From assembly GCA_963769945.1 (NCBI GenBank), contig CAVYOA010000014.1, positions 1 through 64,000 on the forward strand: a stretch of 64,000 bases of DNA, given 5' to 3'. Below are positions 11,808 to 20,652 of the stretch, piece by piece. The stretch is from WHSW01 sp963769945 (GTDB lineage: Bacteria; Actinomycetota; Thermoleophilia; Solirubrobacterales; 70-9). Position numbers and translations under genes: made by a program. Numbering within the stretch: the stretch's first letter is position 1; each line of letters begins with the position of its first letter. Under the pieces are notes generated by a model, which saw only the letters and a program-made list of their open reading frames with translations, searched no databases and had not been told where the DNA came from.

Positions 11808-11813
11808 TAGGCT
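11808..11813 (+). promoter_or_regulatory. Putative -10 element (TAGGCT) for acyl-CoA ligase
   Basis: TAGGCT ends six bases before ATG 11820, the same hexamer and spacing as for radA, phhB and tgt. Confidence 0.55.
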
Positions 11814-11819
11814 TTGGCC

Positions 11820-13475
11820 ATGGCACTCGACAGAGATTCCGCTCGCGCGCTCGCCGGCAAGGTCAAACTCGGCTCGCTCGGCGCTCTGCCCGACCTGCCG
11901 TTCAACCTGAGGACACTGGCCGACGCCGGCGTCATCCGCCCGATTCGTCCCGACAAGCTTGCCCGCGTCGGGCGCGAGCTGCGCCGCTGGGGCGCCTCGC
12001 CGGCGGCTGGGATCGCGGCAGCGGTGGTCACCAGCGGCGAGGAGACGATGCTGATCGACGAGATCGGCCCGATCAGCTTCGCCGAGGTGCAGCTTCGGTC
12101 CAACGCCCTCGCGCGTTCGCTTCGCGACGAAGGCGTGGGAGAAGGCGACGGCGTTGCGATCATGGCCCGAAATCACCGCGGCTTCGTCGAGGCGACGCTC
12201 GCGATCTCAAAGCTCGGCGCCAATGGGCTCTACATGAATACGGCTTTCTCGGGCCCGCAGCTGGCCGACGTGATGGAGCGCGAGGGCCCAGCCGCACTTA
12301 TCTATGACGAGGAGTTCGCCGACCTGCTCGGCGAAGCGAAAGAGGACACGCGCAACTACGTCGCCTGGACCGACGGCGATAGCAGCTCGAACACGACGCT
12401 CGAAGAGCTGATCGACGCCGGCACCGATGATGACCTCGACCCGCCCGGCGAGTCGAGCCGCTTCATCATCCTCACCTCTGGCACGACTGGAACGCCGAAA
12501 GGCGCCCAGCGCTCTTCGCCGGACACCCTCGCTCCACTGGCCGCACTGTTCTCGCGCATCCCGTTGAAGTCCCACGAGAAGACGATGATCGCTGCGCCCC
12601 TGTTTCACTCCTGGGGCTTTGCCCATTTCTCACTTGGCCTGGCGCTGAACTCGACCTACGTTCTGCAGCGAAAGTTCGATCCCGAGGCGACGCTGAAAGC
12701 GATCGAAGACGAGAACGCAACCGCGCTCGTCGTGGTGCCGGTGATGATGCAGCGGATCCTCCAGCTCGATGAGGCAACGCTCGGCAAGTACGACTTGCCG
12801 AGCTTGCGAGTCACGGCCGCCAGCGGCTCGGCGCTGCCCGGGGAGCTGGCGACGAAATGGATGGACCATTTCGGCGACAACCTCTACAACCTCTACGGCT
12901 CGACCGAGGTCGCCTGGGCAACGATCGCGGTCCCCGAAGACCTCCGCGCCGCGCCGGGCACGGCGGGCAAGCCGCCTCGCGGAACCGTCGTCAAGATCGT
13001 CGACTCCGAGGGCAAGGGCGAGGTCCCAGAGGGCGAGAGCGGCCGTGTCTTCGTCGGCAACGAGATGAAGTTCGAGGGCTACACCGGCGGCGGTGGCAAG
13101 GACGAGTACGAGGGCCTGCTGTCCTCAGGCGACGTCGGCCACTTCGACGAGGAAGGGCGGCTGTTCATCGATGGGCGAGACGACGAGATGATCGTCTCCG
13201 GCGGCGAGAACGTGTTTCCGCGCGAGGTCGAAGATCTGCTCTCCAGCCACGACGCGGTCAAGGAAGTCGCGGTGATCGGCGTCGACGACGACGAGTACGG
13301 CCAGCGGTTGAAAGCGTTCGTCGTGCTCAACGACGGGGCCAGCCTCGACCACGACGAAGTCAAGGCCTACGTGAAGAAGAACCTCGCCGGGTACAAGGTC
13401 CCGCGCGAGACCGAGGTGCTCGACTCGCTGCCGCGAAACGCCACCGGCAAGGTGCTCAAGCGCGAGCTGGCCTGA
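11820..13475 (+). CDS. Acyl-CoA synthetase (AMP-forming), FadD-like
   Basis: Adenylates a carboxylic acid and transfers it to CoA. The P-loop TSGTTGTPKG, the LYGSTEVAW motif, SSGDVGHFDEEGRLFIDGR and the C-terminal lysine motif RNATGKVLKREL are intact. The 551 residues match the ANL family. There is an extra N-terminal helix-rich stretch (about residues 1-60), seen in actinobacterial FadD12-like ligases. The ATG at 11820 is preferred over an in-frame TTG at 11814 because of the TAGGCT element. Chain-length preference cannot be read from sequence; medium or long fatty acids are likely. Confidence 0.92.
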   Translation: MALDRDSARALAGKVKLGSLGALPDLPFNLRTLADAGVIRPIRPDKLARVGRELRRWGASPAAGIAAAVVTSGEETMLIDEIGPISFAEVQLRSNALARSLRDEGVGEGDGVAIMARNHRGFVEATLAISKLGANGLYMNTAFSGPQLADVMEREGPAALIYDEEFADLLGEAKEDTRNYVAWTDGDSSSNTTLEELIDAGTDDDLDPPGESSRFIILTSGTTGTPKGAQRSSPDTLAPLAALFSRIPLKSHEKTMIAAPLFHSWGFAHFSLGLALNSTYVLQRKFDPEATLKAIEDENATALVVVPVMMQRILQLDEATLGKYDLPSLRVTAASGSALPGELATKWMDHFGDNLYNLYGSTEVAWATIAVPEDLRAAPGTAGKPPRGTVVKIVDSEGKGEVPEGESGRVFVGNEMKFEGYTGGGGKDEYEGLLSSGDVGHFDEEGRLFIDGRDDEMIVSGGENVFPREVEDLLSSHDAVKEVAVIGVDDDEYGQRLKAFVVLNDGASLDHDEVKAYVKKNLAGYKVPRETEVLDSLPRNATGKVLKRELA

Positions 13476-13484
13476 CGCCGCCAG

Positions 13485-14636
13485 TCACTGAGACGCCGTA
13501 TAGCGCCACTGGATGCTGTGCAGGCGCACGGTGTCGTTGAAGTCCTCCGGCGGGTTGTTCTGCTCGCGCACGTTGCAACGGACGTTGACGGTGTCGCCGG
13601 GGGCTGGGGTGTTGCCGCCGCTGATCGTTTCGGTCACGAGCGCCGTCGTGTTGACGTCCGCGACCCCTCCGGACGTGTACGAACCGTTGTTTATCGAGTT
13701 CGTGCAGGTCAAGAACTCGAGCTGCCCGGTCGTGTGGGTTGGCTTCGAAACCCGGAGAAGGTAGGTGTTGCCGCTGAGGTAGTCCGCCGGCACGGTGAAG
13801 CTCGTGGCGAGTGTGTCGGCGTCGCCGGCGTCCGTTCCGGCCCCGTCGGAGTCGCCATCGAACTCGATCGCCAGCGAGTCGCCGTTACCACCCAGTGTGA
13901 CCAGGTCGGGGGAGGTGCCGTTGGAAGCGGTGAAGTCGAGCAAGGCGTTGTCGACCTGGTTGACGAACGAGACAAGGGGAAGATGCAGCGTTCGCGTCGG
14001 TGTCGCTGACTCGCCGGCCAGGCGTGCCACCTCGGCGGCGGTGACGGCGGTGCTTGCGGCCGAGATGGCGTTGTCGCCGATGTCGAGCGCGGTGGCGATG
14101 TCGGGGTCGGAGGCGTTCAGGGCGGTCGCCAGCGCGCCGCTGGAGAAGTCAATCCGTTCGGCGAGGGTGAGAGGTGCTGTGAAGATTTGCGAGGGGTCGT
14201 CGAGCAGGGCCACGTTGGCGGCCAGCTTCGAAGCGTCGATCGCCGCGGCGCCTGCGATGTCGGCGTTGGTGATCGCGCCGGGCGCGATCTGGGGATTCGG
14301 ATAGTTGCCACTCAAGTCGCCTCCGGCCGGTCCGGTCGACTGGCCGGAAGGCCCGGCGGGTCCTTGCGGTCCGACGGCGCCGACGGCGCCGGGGGGTCCC
14401 TGGATGCCGTTGAGCGTCGCCTCGTTGATATCGGTCCCGGTGAGACCGTCGTCGGCGACGTCTACGGAAGCCACCTGTCCGTCCTTGATCAGCTTCGAGG
14501 TGATCGCGTTCTTGGCGATCTGCTTCGAGGTGATCTGGGTGGCGGCGTAGGAGGTGCCGGTGAGGGCGACGAACAGCGCGAGGTAGCCGACCGTGTTGGC
14601 CCGGATGTGACCGCCGATGCGTTCGGACAAGCTCAT
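13485..14636 (-). CDS. Exported collagen-like / tail-fibre-like protein
   Basis: 383 residues. The N-terminus has SERIGGHIRANTVGYLALFVALTG followed by SYAATQ, a signal or anchor sequence familiar from thermoleophilic actinobacteria. Residues 80-98 are a short Gly-X-Y tract (GPPGAVGAVGPQGPAGPSG), next to GGDLSGNYPNPQIAPGAI, a motif common in trimeric fibre proteins. The C-terminal 150 residues look like a beta-sandwich with several Cys. The start is chosen at the ATG with a good ribosome site (AAGGGGA, five bases upstream). A surface adhesin or stalk role is inferred. Confidence 0.7.
   Translation of the reverse strand: MSLSERIGGHIRANTVGYLALFVALTGTSYAATQITSKQIAKNAITSKLIKDGQVASVDVADDGLTGTDINEATLNGIQGPPGAVGAVGPQGPAGPSGQSTGPAGGDLSGNYPNPQIAPGAITNADIAGAAAIDASKLAANVALLDDPSQIFTAPLTLAERIDFSSGALATALNASDPDIATALDIGDNAISAASTAVTAAEVARLAGESATPTRTLHLPLVSFVNQVDNALLDFTASNGTSPDLVTLGGNGDSLAIEFDGDSDGAGTDAGDADTLATSFTVPADYLSGNTYLLRVSKPTHTTGQLEFLTCTNSINNGSYTSGGVADVNTTALVTETISGGNTPAPGDTVNVRCNVREQNNPPEDFNDTVRLHSIQWRYTASQ
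14343..14399 (-). repeat. Collagen-like Gly-X-Y tract
   Basis: Six consecutive Gly-X-Y triplets within the exported fibre-like protein. The tract is too short to be a long collagen rod and probably acts as a trimerisation linker. Confidence 0.7.
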
Positions 14637-14721
14637 TCGTTCCCCTTTCGGTACCGCGGAACCCCGTGCTCTCGCGCGTTCGAGCTTTTCACGCAGCAAC
14701 GCGGATGTCAACAACGGTGGG

Positions 14722-15216
14722 TTAGTTCGTAACCGCTTCGCGCTCGGCTCGCCGCTTGGCGGCCTCTTCGCGCAGGCGTTCGTGCTCGACGGCGCGCTTG
14801 AGCTGTTGCAGCGTTCGGCGCAGATCGCGGCGCAGCCCGGGCGCGGCGACGTGCTCGGAGATGTAGCCGGTGATTCCGGCTCCCGCGACTCCGTAGGCGA
14901 AGCGGAGCTCGACCCGCGTACGCCCGTCGTCGGTTACTCGCAGGCGCCAGCGCCCACGCTGGTCGATCCCGGTGACCGATGACCAGGCCATGTCTCGCGG
15001 CTCGGTGAACTCGACCACCTCGATCAGCCCGCCTGTCTCGGCAGAGCCGGCCTTGATCAGCATTCGGTAACGAGCGCCGAGGCCGGTGCGCTGCTCGCCG
15101 ACGACCTCCCACCGGGTTACGCCCGACATGAAATGCAGCGCGTTGTCGGGATTGACGACGTAGTCCCAGACCAGCTTCGGCGGGGCGGAGACGACGATCG
15201 ACTCGTTCAGGCGCAT
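14722..15216 (-). CDS. SRPBCC (polyketide cyclase / START-like) family protein
   Basis: 164-residue helix-grip protein. The N-terminus RLNESIVVSAPPKLVWDYVVNPDN and the central WRLRVTDDGRTRVELRF are typical. A charged helical tail rich in Glu, Arg and Ala (residues 130-164) follows. It starts five bases after the stop of the acyltransferase gene, so the two form an operon. The family binds lipids or other hydrophobic ligands; the partnership with an acyltransferase hints at lipid handling, which is inference. Confidence 0.75.
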   Translation of the reverse strand: MRLNESIVVSAPPKLVWDYVVNPDNALHFMSGVTRWEVVGEQRTGLGARYRMLIKAGSAETGGLIEVVEFTEPRDMAWSSVTGIDQRGRWRLRVTDDGRTRVELRFAYGVAGAGITGYISEHVAAPGLRRDLRRTLQQLKRAVEHERLREEAAKRRAEREAVTN

Positions 15217-15220
15217 CGCC

Positions 15221-16237
15221 TCAGCCGATCACGGGAAAGCGCCGCTCGGAAGCGAGGCTGTCGAGCGCTTCCTGCATCACCCGGTGAACGTGGTCGTAGA
15301 CCTCGTCGAGGTCCGGCTCGGCACCGAACTGCTCGATCAGGTCGATCGGCGCCAGCACCTCGATCGTGATCTTCGCCGGCAGCGGGATGTGTCCCAGCAT
15401 GTCACCGATGTTCAGCCCCCAGGGCAGGGCGATCGAGATTGGCAGCACTTTGAGCCTGAAGAGCTGATCAACGCGGGTGAGCTTCGCCAGCCACTCGCCG
15501 CGGCTGAGAAACAAAGCTGTCTCCTGGCCACCACAGGTGACCACGGGAACGATCGGAACGCCTTGCGCCAGGGCGAGCTTGATGAAGCCCTTGCGGCCCC
15601 CGAAATCGGTCTTGTTTCGCTGCCACGAAGGCCGGTGGACCTCGAAGTCACCGCCCGGAAAGACCAGCACCGCGGCCCCCGAGCGAAGCGCCTCCTCGGC
15701 ATGGCGATGCGACGCCGCCATCGTTCCGAAGCGCTTCAGATACGGGCCAACGGGCGATGCGAGGACGAGATTGTGGGCGAGTTGGTAGAAGGGTCGCTCG
15801 ACGCCGAAGTAGGTGCTGAAAGCGAGGGGAAGCACGACGACCTCGGGCGCCATGTTGCCGCCGGTGTGATTGCCGACCAACAGCGCAGCGCCTTCCTCCG
15901 GCACGTTGCCCATGTTGCGCACCTCGGCTCGGTACCAGAGCGTCGCCGCGAGCCACGACAGGGGTAACTGCTCGCGAATGAAGTCGGGGTCACGATCGTC
16001 GAGGTCAGCGCTGAGGGCGCTCTGTGCCCGCCTGGCGACCGCGCCCAGCACCTGACCCGTCGCCCTGCGCCCAGCGCCGAGCAGACCGCCGCTCGCGCGC
16101 GCCACCGACTCGCTGCCGGCCCGCGCGAAGCCGCCGATTGGTCCCAGGCGGCCGTTGAGCCCGTCGCCGTTGGCGTCTTTGGCGTGCGTGCCACCGTTTC
16201 GCTTTGCCTGCTCGCCGAGCGTGGTCGGGTCAGCCAT
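15221..16237 (-). CDS. Lysophospholipid acyltransferase family protein (DGAT-like)
   Basis: 338 residues. The first 100 are low-complexity and probably disordered. The acyltransferase core shows LLVGNHTGGNMAPEVVVL in place of the usual NH-x4-D block, then FPGGDFEVHRPSW and VPIVPVVTCGG. The NHxGG form is typical of the subfamily related to TMEM68 and diacylglycerol acyltransferases. The acidic residue five positions after GG is Glu here where Asp is usual. It is the first gene of an operon with the SRPBCC protein. Transfer of an acyl chain to a glycerolipid is likely; the acceptor is unknown. Confidence 0.78.
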   Translation of the reverse strand: MADPTTLGEQAKRNGGTHAKDANGDGLNGRLGPIGGFARAGSESVARASGGLLGAGRRATGQVLGAVARRAQSALSADLDDRDPDFIREQLPLSWLAATLWYRAEVRNMGNVPEEGAALLVGNHTGGNMAPEVVVLPLAFSTYFGVERPFYQLAHNLVLASPVGPYLKRFGTMAASHRHAEEALRSGAAVLVFPGGDFEVHRPSWQRNKTDFGGRKGFIKLALAQGVPIVPVVTCGGQETALFLSRGEWLAKLTRVDQLFRLKVLPISIALPWGLNIGDMLGHIPLPAKITIEVLAPIDLIEQFGAEPDLDEVYDHVHRVMQEALDSLASERRFPVIG

Positions 16238-16245
16238 CGCAGTCG

Positions 16246-16251
16246 AGCTTA
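16246..16251 (-). promoter_or_regulatory. Putative -10 element (TAAGCT) for acyltransferase operon
   Basis: On the minus strand TAAGCT ends eight bases before the ATG at 16237. Confidence 0.4.
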
Positions 16252-16302
16252 CCCCTCCGCCGAGTTGCTGGTCCCAGAGGCTCCGATCGCAGATTCAGTC
16301 GT

Positions 16303-17586
16303 CTAGCCGGTTCGGCGCAGGACCCGCGAGATCACGCCGCGCCCGCTGGTGGCCGCGTCGGGCGCGGCTGCCTCGATCTGCTTTCGGATCAAGTCGTTGG
16401 TGAGCTCGGGAAGCTCTACCTGTGGCACGTGGCCGCACTCGACGAGGATCTGCTGGCTCGCGCTCGGCAACGCTTCGGCGACATGGCGGGCGAAAGCGGG
16501 CGGTATCACTCGATCCTGCTCACCCCAGATGAAGAGGGCAGGTGGTTCGAGCTGGGCGAGCCTTGCGTAAAAGCCATCTTCGCCGTAGGGCTCGTCGAGA
16601 TAGATCTTGCGAGCGGCGGCGAAGAAGGCGACCCGGGCCGAGCGGGAACGGTAACTGCGGCAGAACTCGTCGACCGCGATCTCGGCGGCGGCCGGGTCGA
16701 GGCGCTCGGGGTCGGCAAACAGATCCATGAACTGCTCGCGAACCATTGCTTCACGCATGGGGTGGGGGAAGGCCGCCAGCTCTGGCCGCAGCAGCCGCAC
16801 CAGACGGGCCAGTTGGCGGCGGCGAAAGGCGAGGGCTGGGGCGAGCAGGCTCAAGCTTGCGACGCGCTCGGGGTAGCGGAAGCCGACCTCGATCGCGATC
16901 CGCCCGCCCATCGAGTTGCCGATGAGATGGGCGCGGTCGATGCCGCGCTCGTCCAGATAGCTGGTCACGGCTTCTGCGAACCAAGCCGCGTCGTAGGAGC
17001 CACGGGCCGGCTTGTCGGAGGAGCCGAAGCCGGGCAGATCGAGCGCGTGAACGGTGTGATCGCGCGCTAGCTCGGCAACCGTTTCGAAGAACGACGCCTT
17101 GTTTGCACCGAGGCCATGCAGGCAGATCACCTGCTCGGCTTCGCAGCCTGCGATCAGCGAGGTGACGCGGCCGTGGCATGTCGGTGTGCGGGCGACCCGC
17201 AGCAGCGGGTCGCGACCGCCGGGTAGGCGGAACATGCCCTCGAAGCCCAGAGCCAAGTCGAGATCCCCCCTTGCGTACAGCCGTCGTTGTGAGAACGCGT
17301 CGAGCCCCGAGAGTCGACCTTCGCGCAAGGCAAGCCAGGTCGAGGCGTCGGTCCCGATGACCACGTCGGGTTCACGTGTGGTCGAGGGACGCACTGCGCA
17401 GTGGGGGCCGCGCAGTCGCACCTGCCACGTGCGACCGACGTCGCCGAGCCTGATCTCGAACGTGGCGTCGAAATCATCGCCACCGCCCAGATAGCGGCCG
17501 GGCAGGTCGGCAAACGCCTCGAGGACGCGCCGCGAACGCTGCTCGTTAAGGGAAGTCGTCCCTTGCCCACCCACAGGACTCGACAT
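16303..17586 (-). CDS. SCP2 sterol-carrier domain fused to alpha/beta hydrolase
   Basis: 427 residues in two parts. Residues 20-115 resemble an SCP2 lipid-carrier domain (TFEIRLGDVGRTWQVRL, PDVVIGTDASTWLALREG, YARGDLDLALGFEGMF). Residues 150-420 are an alpha/beta hydrolase with oxyanion region HGLGANKASF, nucleophile elbow GNSMGG and catalytic His in CGHVPQVE. The minus-strand frame stays open far past the gene, into cysS, but homology stops at the ATG at 17586. The fusion suggests that a hydrophobic ester is delivered to the hydrolase. It sits beside acyltransferase and SRPBCC genes, which fits lipid metabolism. Confidence 0.8.
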   Translation of the reverse strand: MSSPVGGQGTTSLNEQRSRRVLEAFADLPGRYLGGGDDFDATFEIRLGDVGRTWQVRLRGPHCAVRPSTTREPDVVIGTDASTWLALREGRLSGLDAFSQRRLYARGDLDLALGFEGMFRLPGGRDPLLRVARTPTCHGRVTSLIAGCEAEQVICLHGLGANKASFFETVAELARDHTVHALDLPGFGSSDKPARGSYDAAWFAEAVTSYLDERGIDRAHLIGNSMGGRIAIEVGFRYPERVASLSLLAPALAFRRRQLARLVRLLRPELAAFPHPMREAMVREQFMDLFADPERLDPAAAEIAVDEFCRSYRSRSARVAFFAAARKIYLDEPYGEDGFYARLAQLEPPALFIWGEQDRVIPPAFARHVAEALPSASQQILVECGHVPQVELPELTNDLIRKQIEAAAPDAATSGRGVISRVLRRTG

Positions 17587-17693
17587 CGCGCGGCGCACGT
17601 TAGCGTCAGAGTCGGGCGCAAGTCCTTGGCTTGGCTGTCCGGTGCCGCAAATACCGCGATTAGTGCCCGGATCTGCCACCACGGCACCGTGAA

Positions 17694-17699
17694 TAGCAT
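17694..17699 (+). promoter_or_regulatory. Putative -10 element (TAGCAT) for cysS
   Basis: TAGCAT ends seven bases before ATG 17707. It overlaps an alternative ATG at 17698, which argues for the downstream codon as the start. Confidence 0.4.
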
Positions 17700-17706
17700 G
17701 CAGCCG

Positions 17707-19065
17707 ATGCGCGAGATCGCGATTAAGGACACGTTGACCGGTGCGCAGCTGATGCTCGAGCCTCGCCAACCGCCAAAGGTCGGGATCTATGCCTGCGGGC
17801 CGACCGTCTACTCGCGCATCCACGTCGGCAACGCCCGGCCGTTCGTGATCTTCATGCTGCTGCGGCGTTTTCTCGCCCAACAGGGCTATGAGCCAGAGCT
17901 GGTGATCAACGTCACCGACATCAACGACAAGATCTACGACGCCGCCCGAAACGCAGGTGTCGGCTCCGCCGCGCACGCCGCCGAGATGACACGGCTCTAC
18001 CTGGCCGATACCGAAGCCTTGGGCCTCGGGCGTCCCGACGCTGAGCCGCTGGCCAGCGATACCGTGCCCGAGATCGTCGCCTTGATCGAGGCCCTGATCG
18101 ATAGAGGCCATGCCTACGAATCCCGTGGCGACGTCTACTTTCGCGTTCGCAGCTTCGAGGGTTACGGAAAGCTCTCCAACCGTGACCCCGAGGAGATGGA
18201 CCAGGGTGAGGAGGCGGGCTCGGCTGAGCTCAAGGAGAGCGCGCTGGACTTCGCGCTGTGGAAGGCACGAAAGGACGGGGAGGACACGGCCTGGCCCTCG
18301 CCCTGGGGCGAAGGCCGCCCCGGCTGGCACGTCGAATGCTCGGCGATGGCGGAGAAACTGCTCGGGCTCGACTTCGAGGTCCACGGCGGCGGCTCGGACC
18401 TGCTCTTTCCCCATCACGAGAACGAGATTGCGCAGACCGAGGCGGCGCGAGGCCTACCGCTGGCGCGAATCTGGATGCACAACGGGATGATTCGCACCGC
18501 CGAGGCGAAGATGTCGAAGTCGCTCGGCAATATCTTCCAGCTCTCCGAGGCGATCGAGCGCTTCGGCGCCGCGGCTGTGGTCGCCTACCTGAGTTCGGGC
18601 CATTACCGTCAGCCGCTCGAGTTCTCAGAGCAGGCGCTCATCGAAGCCCAGGTGCGGTTGTCGCGAATCAGCAACTACCTGCGTGAGCCTGCGATCGACG
18701 GGACCCCCGACGACTTCGTCCGCGAGCGCCGCGAAGCCTTCCTCGAATCGCTCGCTGACGACTTCAACACGCCACGCGCCTGGGCCGCCGTATTCGAGAT
18801 CGTCGCCGAAGGCAACCGCCGGCCGCTTGCGGGCGCGCACGAGGCGCTGGCCGAGCTGCTCGAGTTGCTCGGTCTCGAATCACTGCTCGCGGTCGATCCC
18901 GGTGCGGACGCTGACTCTGAAGCTGCGGCGCTCAACGCCGAGCGCGACCAGGCGCGTGGCGCCGGCGACTACGCGCGCTCTGATCAGCTGCGCGATCGGC
19001 TCGCCGCGCTCGGCTGGGAGGTACGCGACACGGCGGCGGGCGGTCAGCTGCGTCGGCGAGACTGA
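17707..19065 (+). CDS. cysS: Cysteinyl-tRNA synthetase
   Basis: Class I aminoacyl-tRNA synthetase, 452 residues. The zinc/HIGH region YACGPTVYSRIHVGNAR, the second zinc motif GWHVECSAM, FPHHENEIAQ and the KMSKSLGN loop are all intact, followed by the anticodon-binding helical domain. ATG 17707 (MREIAIKDT) is preferred to ATG 17698 because the earlier codon lies inside a putative -10 element. rlmB follows one base after the TGA. The cysS-rlmB-sigH order matches Bacillus apart from missing mrnC and yacP. Confidence 0.95.
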   Translation: MREIAIKDTLTGAQLMLEPRQPPKVGIYACGPTVYSRIHVGNARPFVIFMLLRRFLAQQGYEPELVINVTDINDKIYDAARNAGVGSAAHAAEMTRLYLADTEALGLGRPDAEPLASDTVPEIVALIEALIDRGHAYESRGDVYFRVRSFEGYGKLSNRDPEEMDQGEEAGSAELKESALDFALWKARKDGEDTAWPSPWGEGRPGWHVECSAMAEKLLGLDFEVHGGGSDLLFPHHENEIAQTEAARGLPLARIWMHNGMIRTAEAKMSKSLGNIFQLSEAIERFGAAAVVAYLSSGHYRQPLEFSEQALIEAQVRLSRISNYLREPAIDGTPDDFVRERREAFLESLADDFNTPRAWAAVFEIVAEGNRRPLAGAHEALAELLELLGLESLLAVDPGADADSEAAALNAERDQARGAGDYARSDQLRDRLAALGWEVRDTAAGGQLRRRD

Positions 19066-19066
19066 C

Positions 19067-19741
19067 GTGACCGCCGGCGCCGCTGAGGTCATCTACGGGC
19101 GCCGGCCGGTGGCCGAAGCGCAGCGCGGCCAGCGTCGCGTCCGGCGCATCTGGAGCGCCGACGACACCGACACCGCGGAGCTGACCCGCCTCGCGGGCTC
19201 GCCCGAGCACCAAGGGGTCGTCGCTGAGGTCGATCCCTATCCCTACGCCGACCCGGCACGCCTGTTGGTCGCGGTTGACGCTCTCGTCGTCGCTCTCGAT
19301 CAGGTTCAGGATCCCCACAACCTCGGCGCCGTCGCGCGCTCGGTCGAGGCCGCCGGGGCGGCGGGGCTCGTGATCTGCGATCGGCGCGCGGCCGCCGTCA
19401 CCGCCGCAGCGTGCAAGGCATCGGCGGGAGCGCTCGAGCATCTTGCGGTCGCCCGGGTGGGCAATCTCGCTGATTGGCTCGCCACCGCGAAGGACGCCGG
19501 CGCCTGGATCTACGGTGCGCAGGCGAGCGCCTCCGAGACCTACACGCGGATCGATCTCAGCGGCAAGGTTGTCCTCGTGCTTGGCAGTGAAGGCAAGGGA
19601 CTGCGGCCACGGGTGGCCTCGAGCTGCGATGCGCTGATGTCGATCCCGCTGCGGGGAAGGGTCGGCTCGCTCAACGTTTCTGCGGCGGCCGCGGCAGTGC
19701 TTTTCGAGGCATTGCGCCAGCGCGACGCCGCTGCGGGTTAG
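19067..19741 (+). CDS. rlmB: 23S rRNA 2'-O-methyltransferase RlmB-like (TrmH/SpoU family)
   Basis: SAM-dependent RNA ribose methyltransferase of the SPOUT class. The N-terminal L30e-like substrate domain starts VIYGRRPVAEAQR. The trefoil-knot domain carries QVQDPHNLGAVARSVEAAG, LVLGSEGKGLRPRV and SLNVSAAAAAVLFEA, which are motifs 1 to 3. With 224 residues it is slightly shorter than E. coli RlmB because the linker is reduced. The GTG start is one base after the cysS stop, so translation is coupled. RlmB is the best call; a related TrmH-family target is possible. Confidence 0.88.
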   Translation: MTAGAAEVIYGRRPVAEAQRGQRRVRRIWSADDTDTAELTRLAGSPEHQGVVAEVDPYPYADPARLLVAVDALVVALDQVQDPHNLGAVARSVEAAGAAGLVICDRRAAAVTAAACKASAGALEHLAVARVGNLADWLATAKDAGAWIYGAQASASETYTRIDLSGKVVLVLGSEGKGLRPRVASSCDALMSIPLRGRVGSLNVSAAAAAVLFEALRQRDAAAG

Positions 19742-19804
19742 CAACGCACAGGCGGCGGACGGAAGCCGCCAGTTGCAACCGATCCTGCAAATTGCTCAAG
19801 CAGG

Positions 19805-19834
19805 TTGACAGAACTATGTAAAGCCGCATACACT
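19805..19834 (+). promoter_or_regulatory. Strong housekeeping promoter for the sigH-like gene
   Basis: TTGACA (19805-19810) and TACACT (19829-19834) are 18 bases apart, the best -35/-10 pair in the window. The predicted start near 19841 leaves a leader of about 115 bases before GTG 19957, which contains a ribosome site. This gene is therefore leadered, unlike most of its neighbours. Confidence 0.7.
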
Positions 19835-19956
19835 GCAGCGCATAACGGTGAACTAAAGGTCGAGCTTCGGCCCGCGGATCACTCAGAGGAGAGGCGCCTT
19901 TACGGGAGGTACGGGCGCCACAGGTTCCAGCCATTCAAATAACAGATGGAGGACCG

Positions 19957-20652
19957 GTGGCCCTACCGACCCAAACAGCAACCACGACCATGCCTGCGAC
20001 CGCGGCCGCTCAGCGATCCCGCAGGACTAACTCTCAACCAGAGCTTGAGGATACGTACCTTGTCGCTCTGGCCAAACGCGGCAGCGCAGACGCCTACGAG
20101 CGTCTGATCAAGCGCTATCGCGGCTTCGTCCGCCTGAAGGCGTCGTCGTATTTCCTGCTCGGTGGCGATTCCGAGGACCTGATTCAGGAGGGGCTCGTCG
20201 GCCTCTACAAGGCGATTCGCGATTTCCGCACCGATCGCGAGTCGAGCTTTCGTAACTTCGCCGAGCTCTGCATCACGCGTCAGATCATCACCGCGGTCAA
20301 GACAGCCAGCCGCAACAAGCACGCGCCGCTCAACCAGTACGTCTCATTCGCCCAGTCGCCGGCAGCGGCCGGGGATGCGGTTACCACGCTCGAGGACATC
20401 CTTCCCGGGCCGATCTCCGACCAGCCCGCAGAGCGGGTGATCGCAAGCGAGGAGCTGTCGGCCTTGGTGTCGTGTCTTTCAAGCGTGCTCTCGGAGCTCG
20501 AAAGCGGCGTCCTCTCGCTTTATCTCGACGGTCACTCCTACGAGCAGATCGGCGAACGGCTCGAGTGCGATACGAAGACGGTTGACAACGCCCTGCAGCG
20601 GGTGAAGCGAAAGGTCGCCTCACACGTCGGCGGCCGCGCGGTGCTCGTCTAG
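19957..20652 (+). CDS. sigH: SigH-like RNA polymerase sigma factor
   Basis: 231-residue sigma-70 family protein. Region 2 reads YFLLGGDSEDLIQEGLVGLYKAIRDFR, nearly the signature of Bacillus SigH (sigma-30), with FAELCITRQIITAVKTASR. Region 4 is LSLYLDGHSYEQIGERLECDTKTVDNALQRVKRKV. GTG 19957 is chosen for its ribosome site GGAGGA (19948-19953). Its location after rlmB is the same as in Firmicutes, where SigH controls the transition to stationary phase and sporulation. No sporulation gene is seen here, so the regulon in this organism is unknown. Confidence 0.88.
   Translation: MALPTQTATTTMPATAAAQRSRRTNSQPELEDTYLVALAKRGSADAYERLIKRYRGFVRLKASSYFLLGGDSEDLIQEGLVGLYKAIRDFRTDRESSFRNFAELCITRQIITAVKTASRNKHAPLNQYVSFAQSPAAAGDAVTTLEDILPGPISDQPAERVIASEELSALVSCLSSVLSELESGVLSLYLDGHSYEQIGERLECDTKTVDNALQRVKRKVASHVGGRAVLV

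Noticed and set aside
17590..18417. Upstream extension of the SCP2-hydrolase frame antisense to cysS
   Set aside because: cysS on the other strand is intact and strongly conserved; the antisense extension has no recognisable domain.
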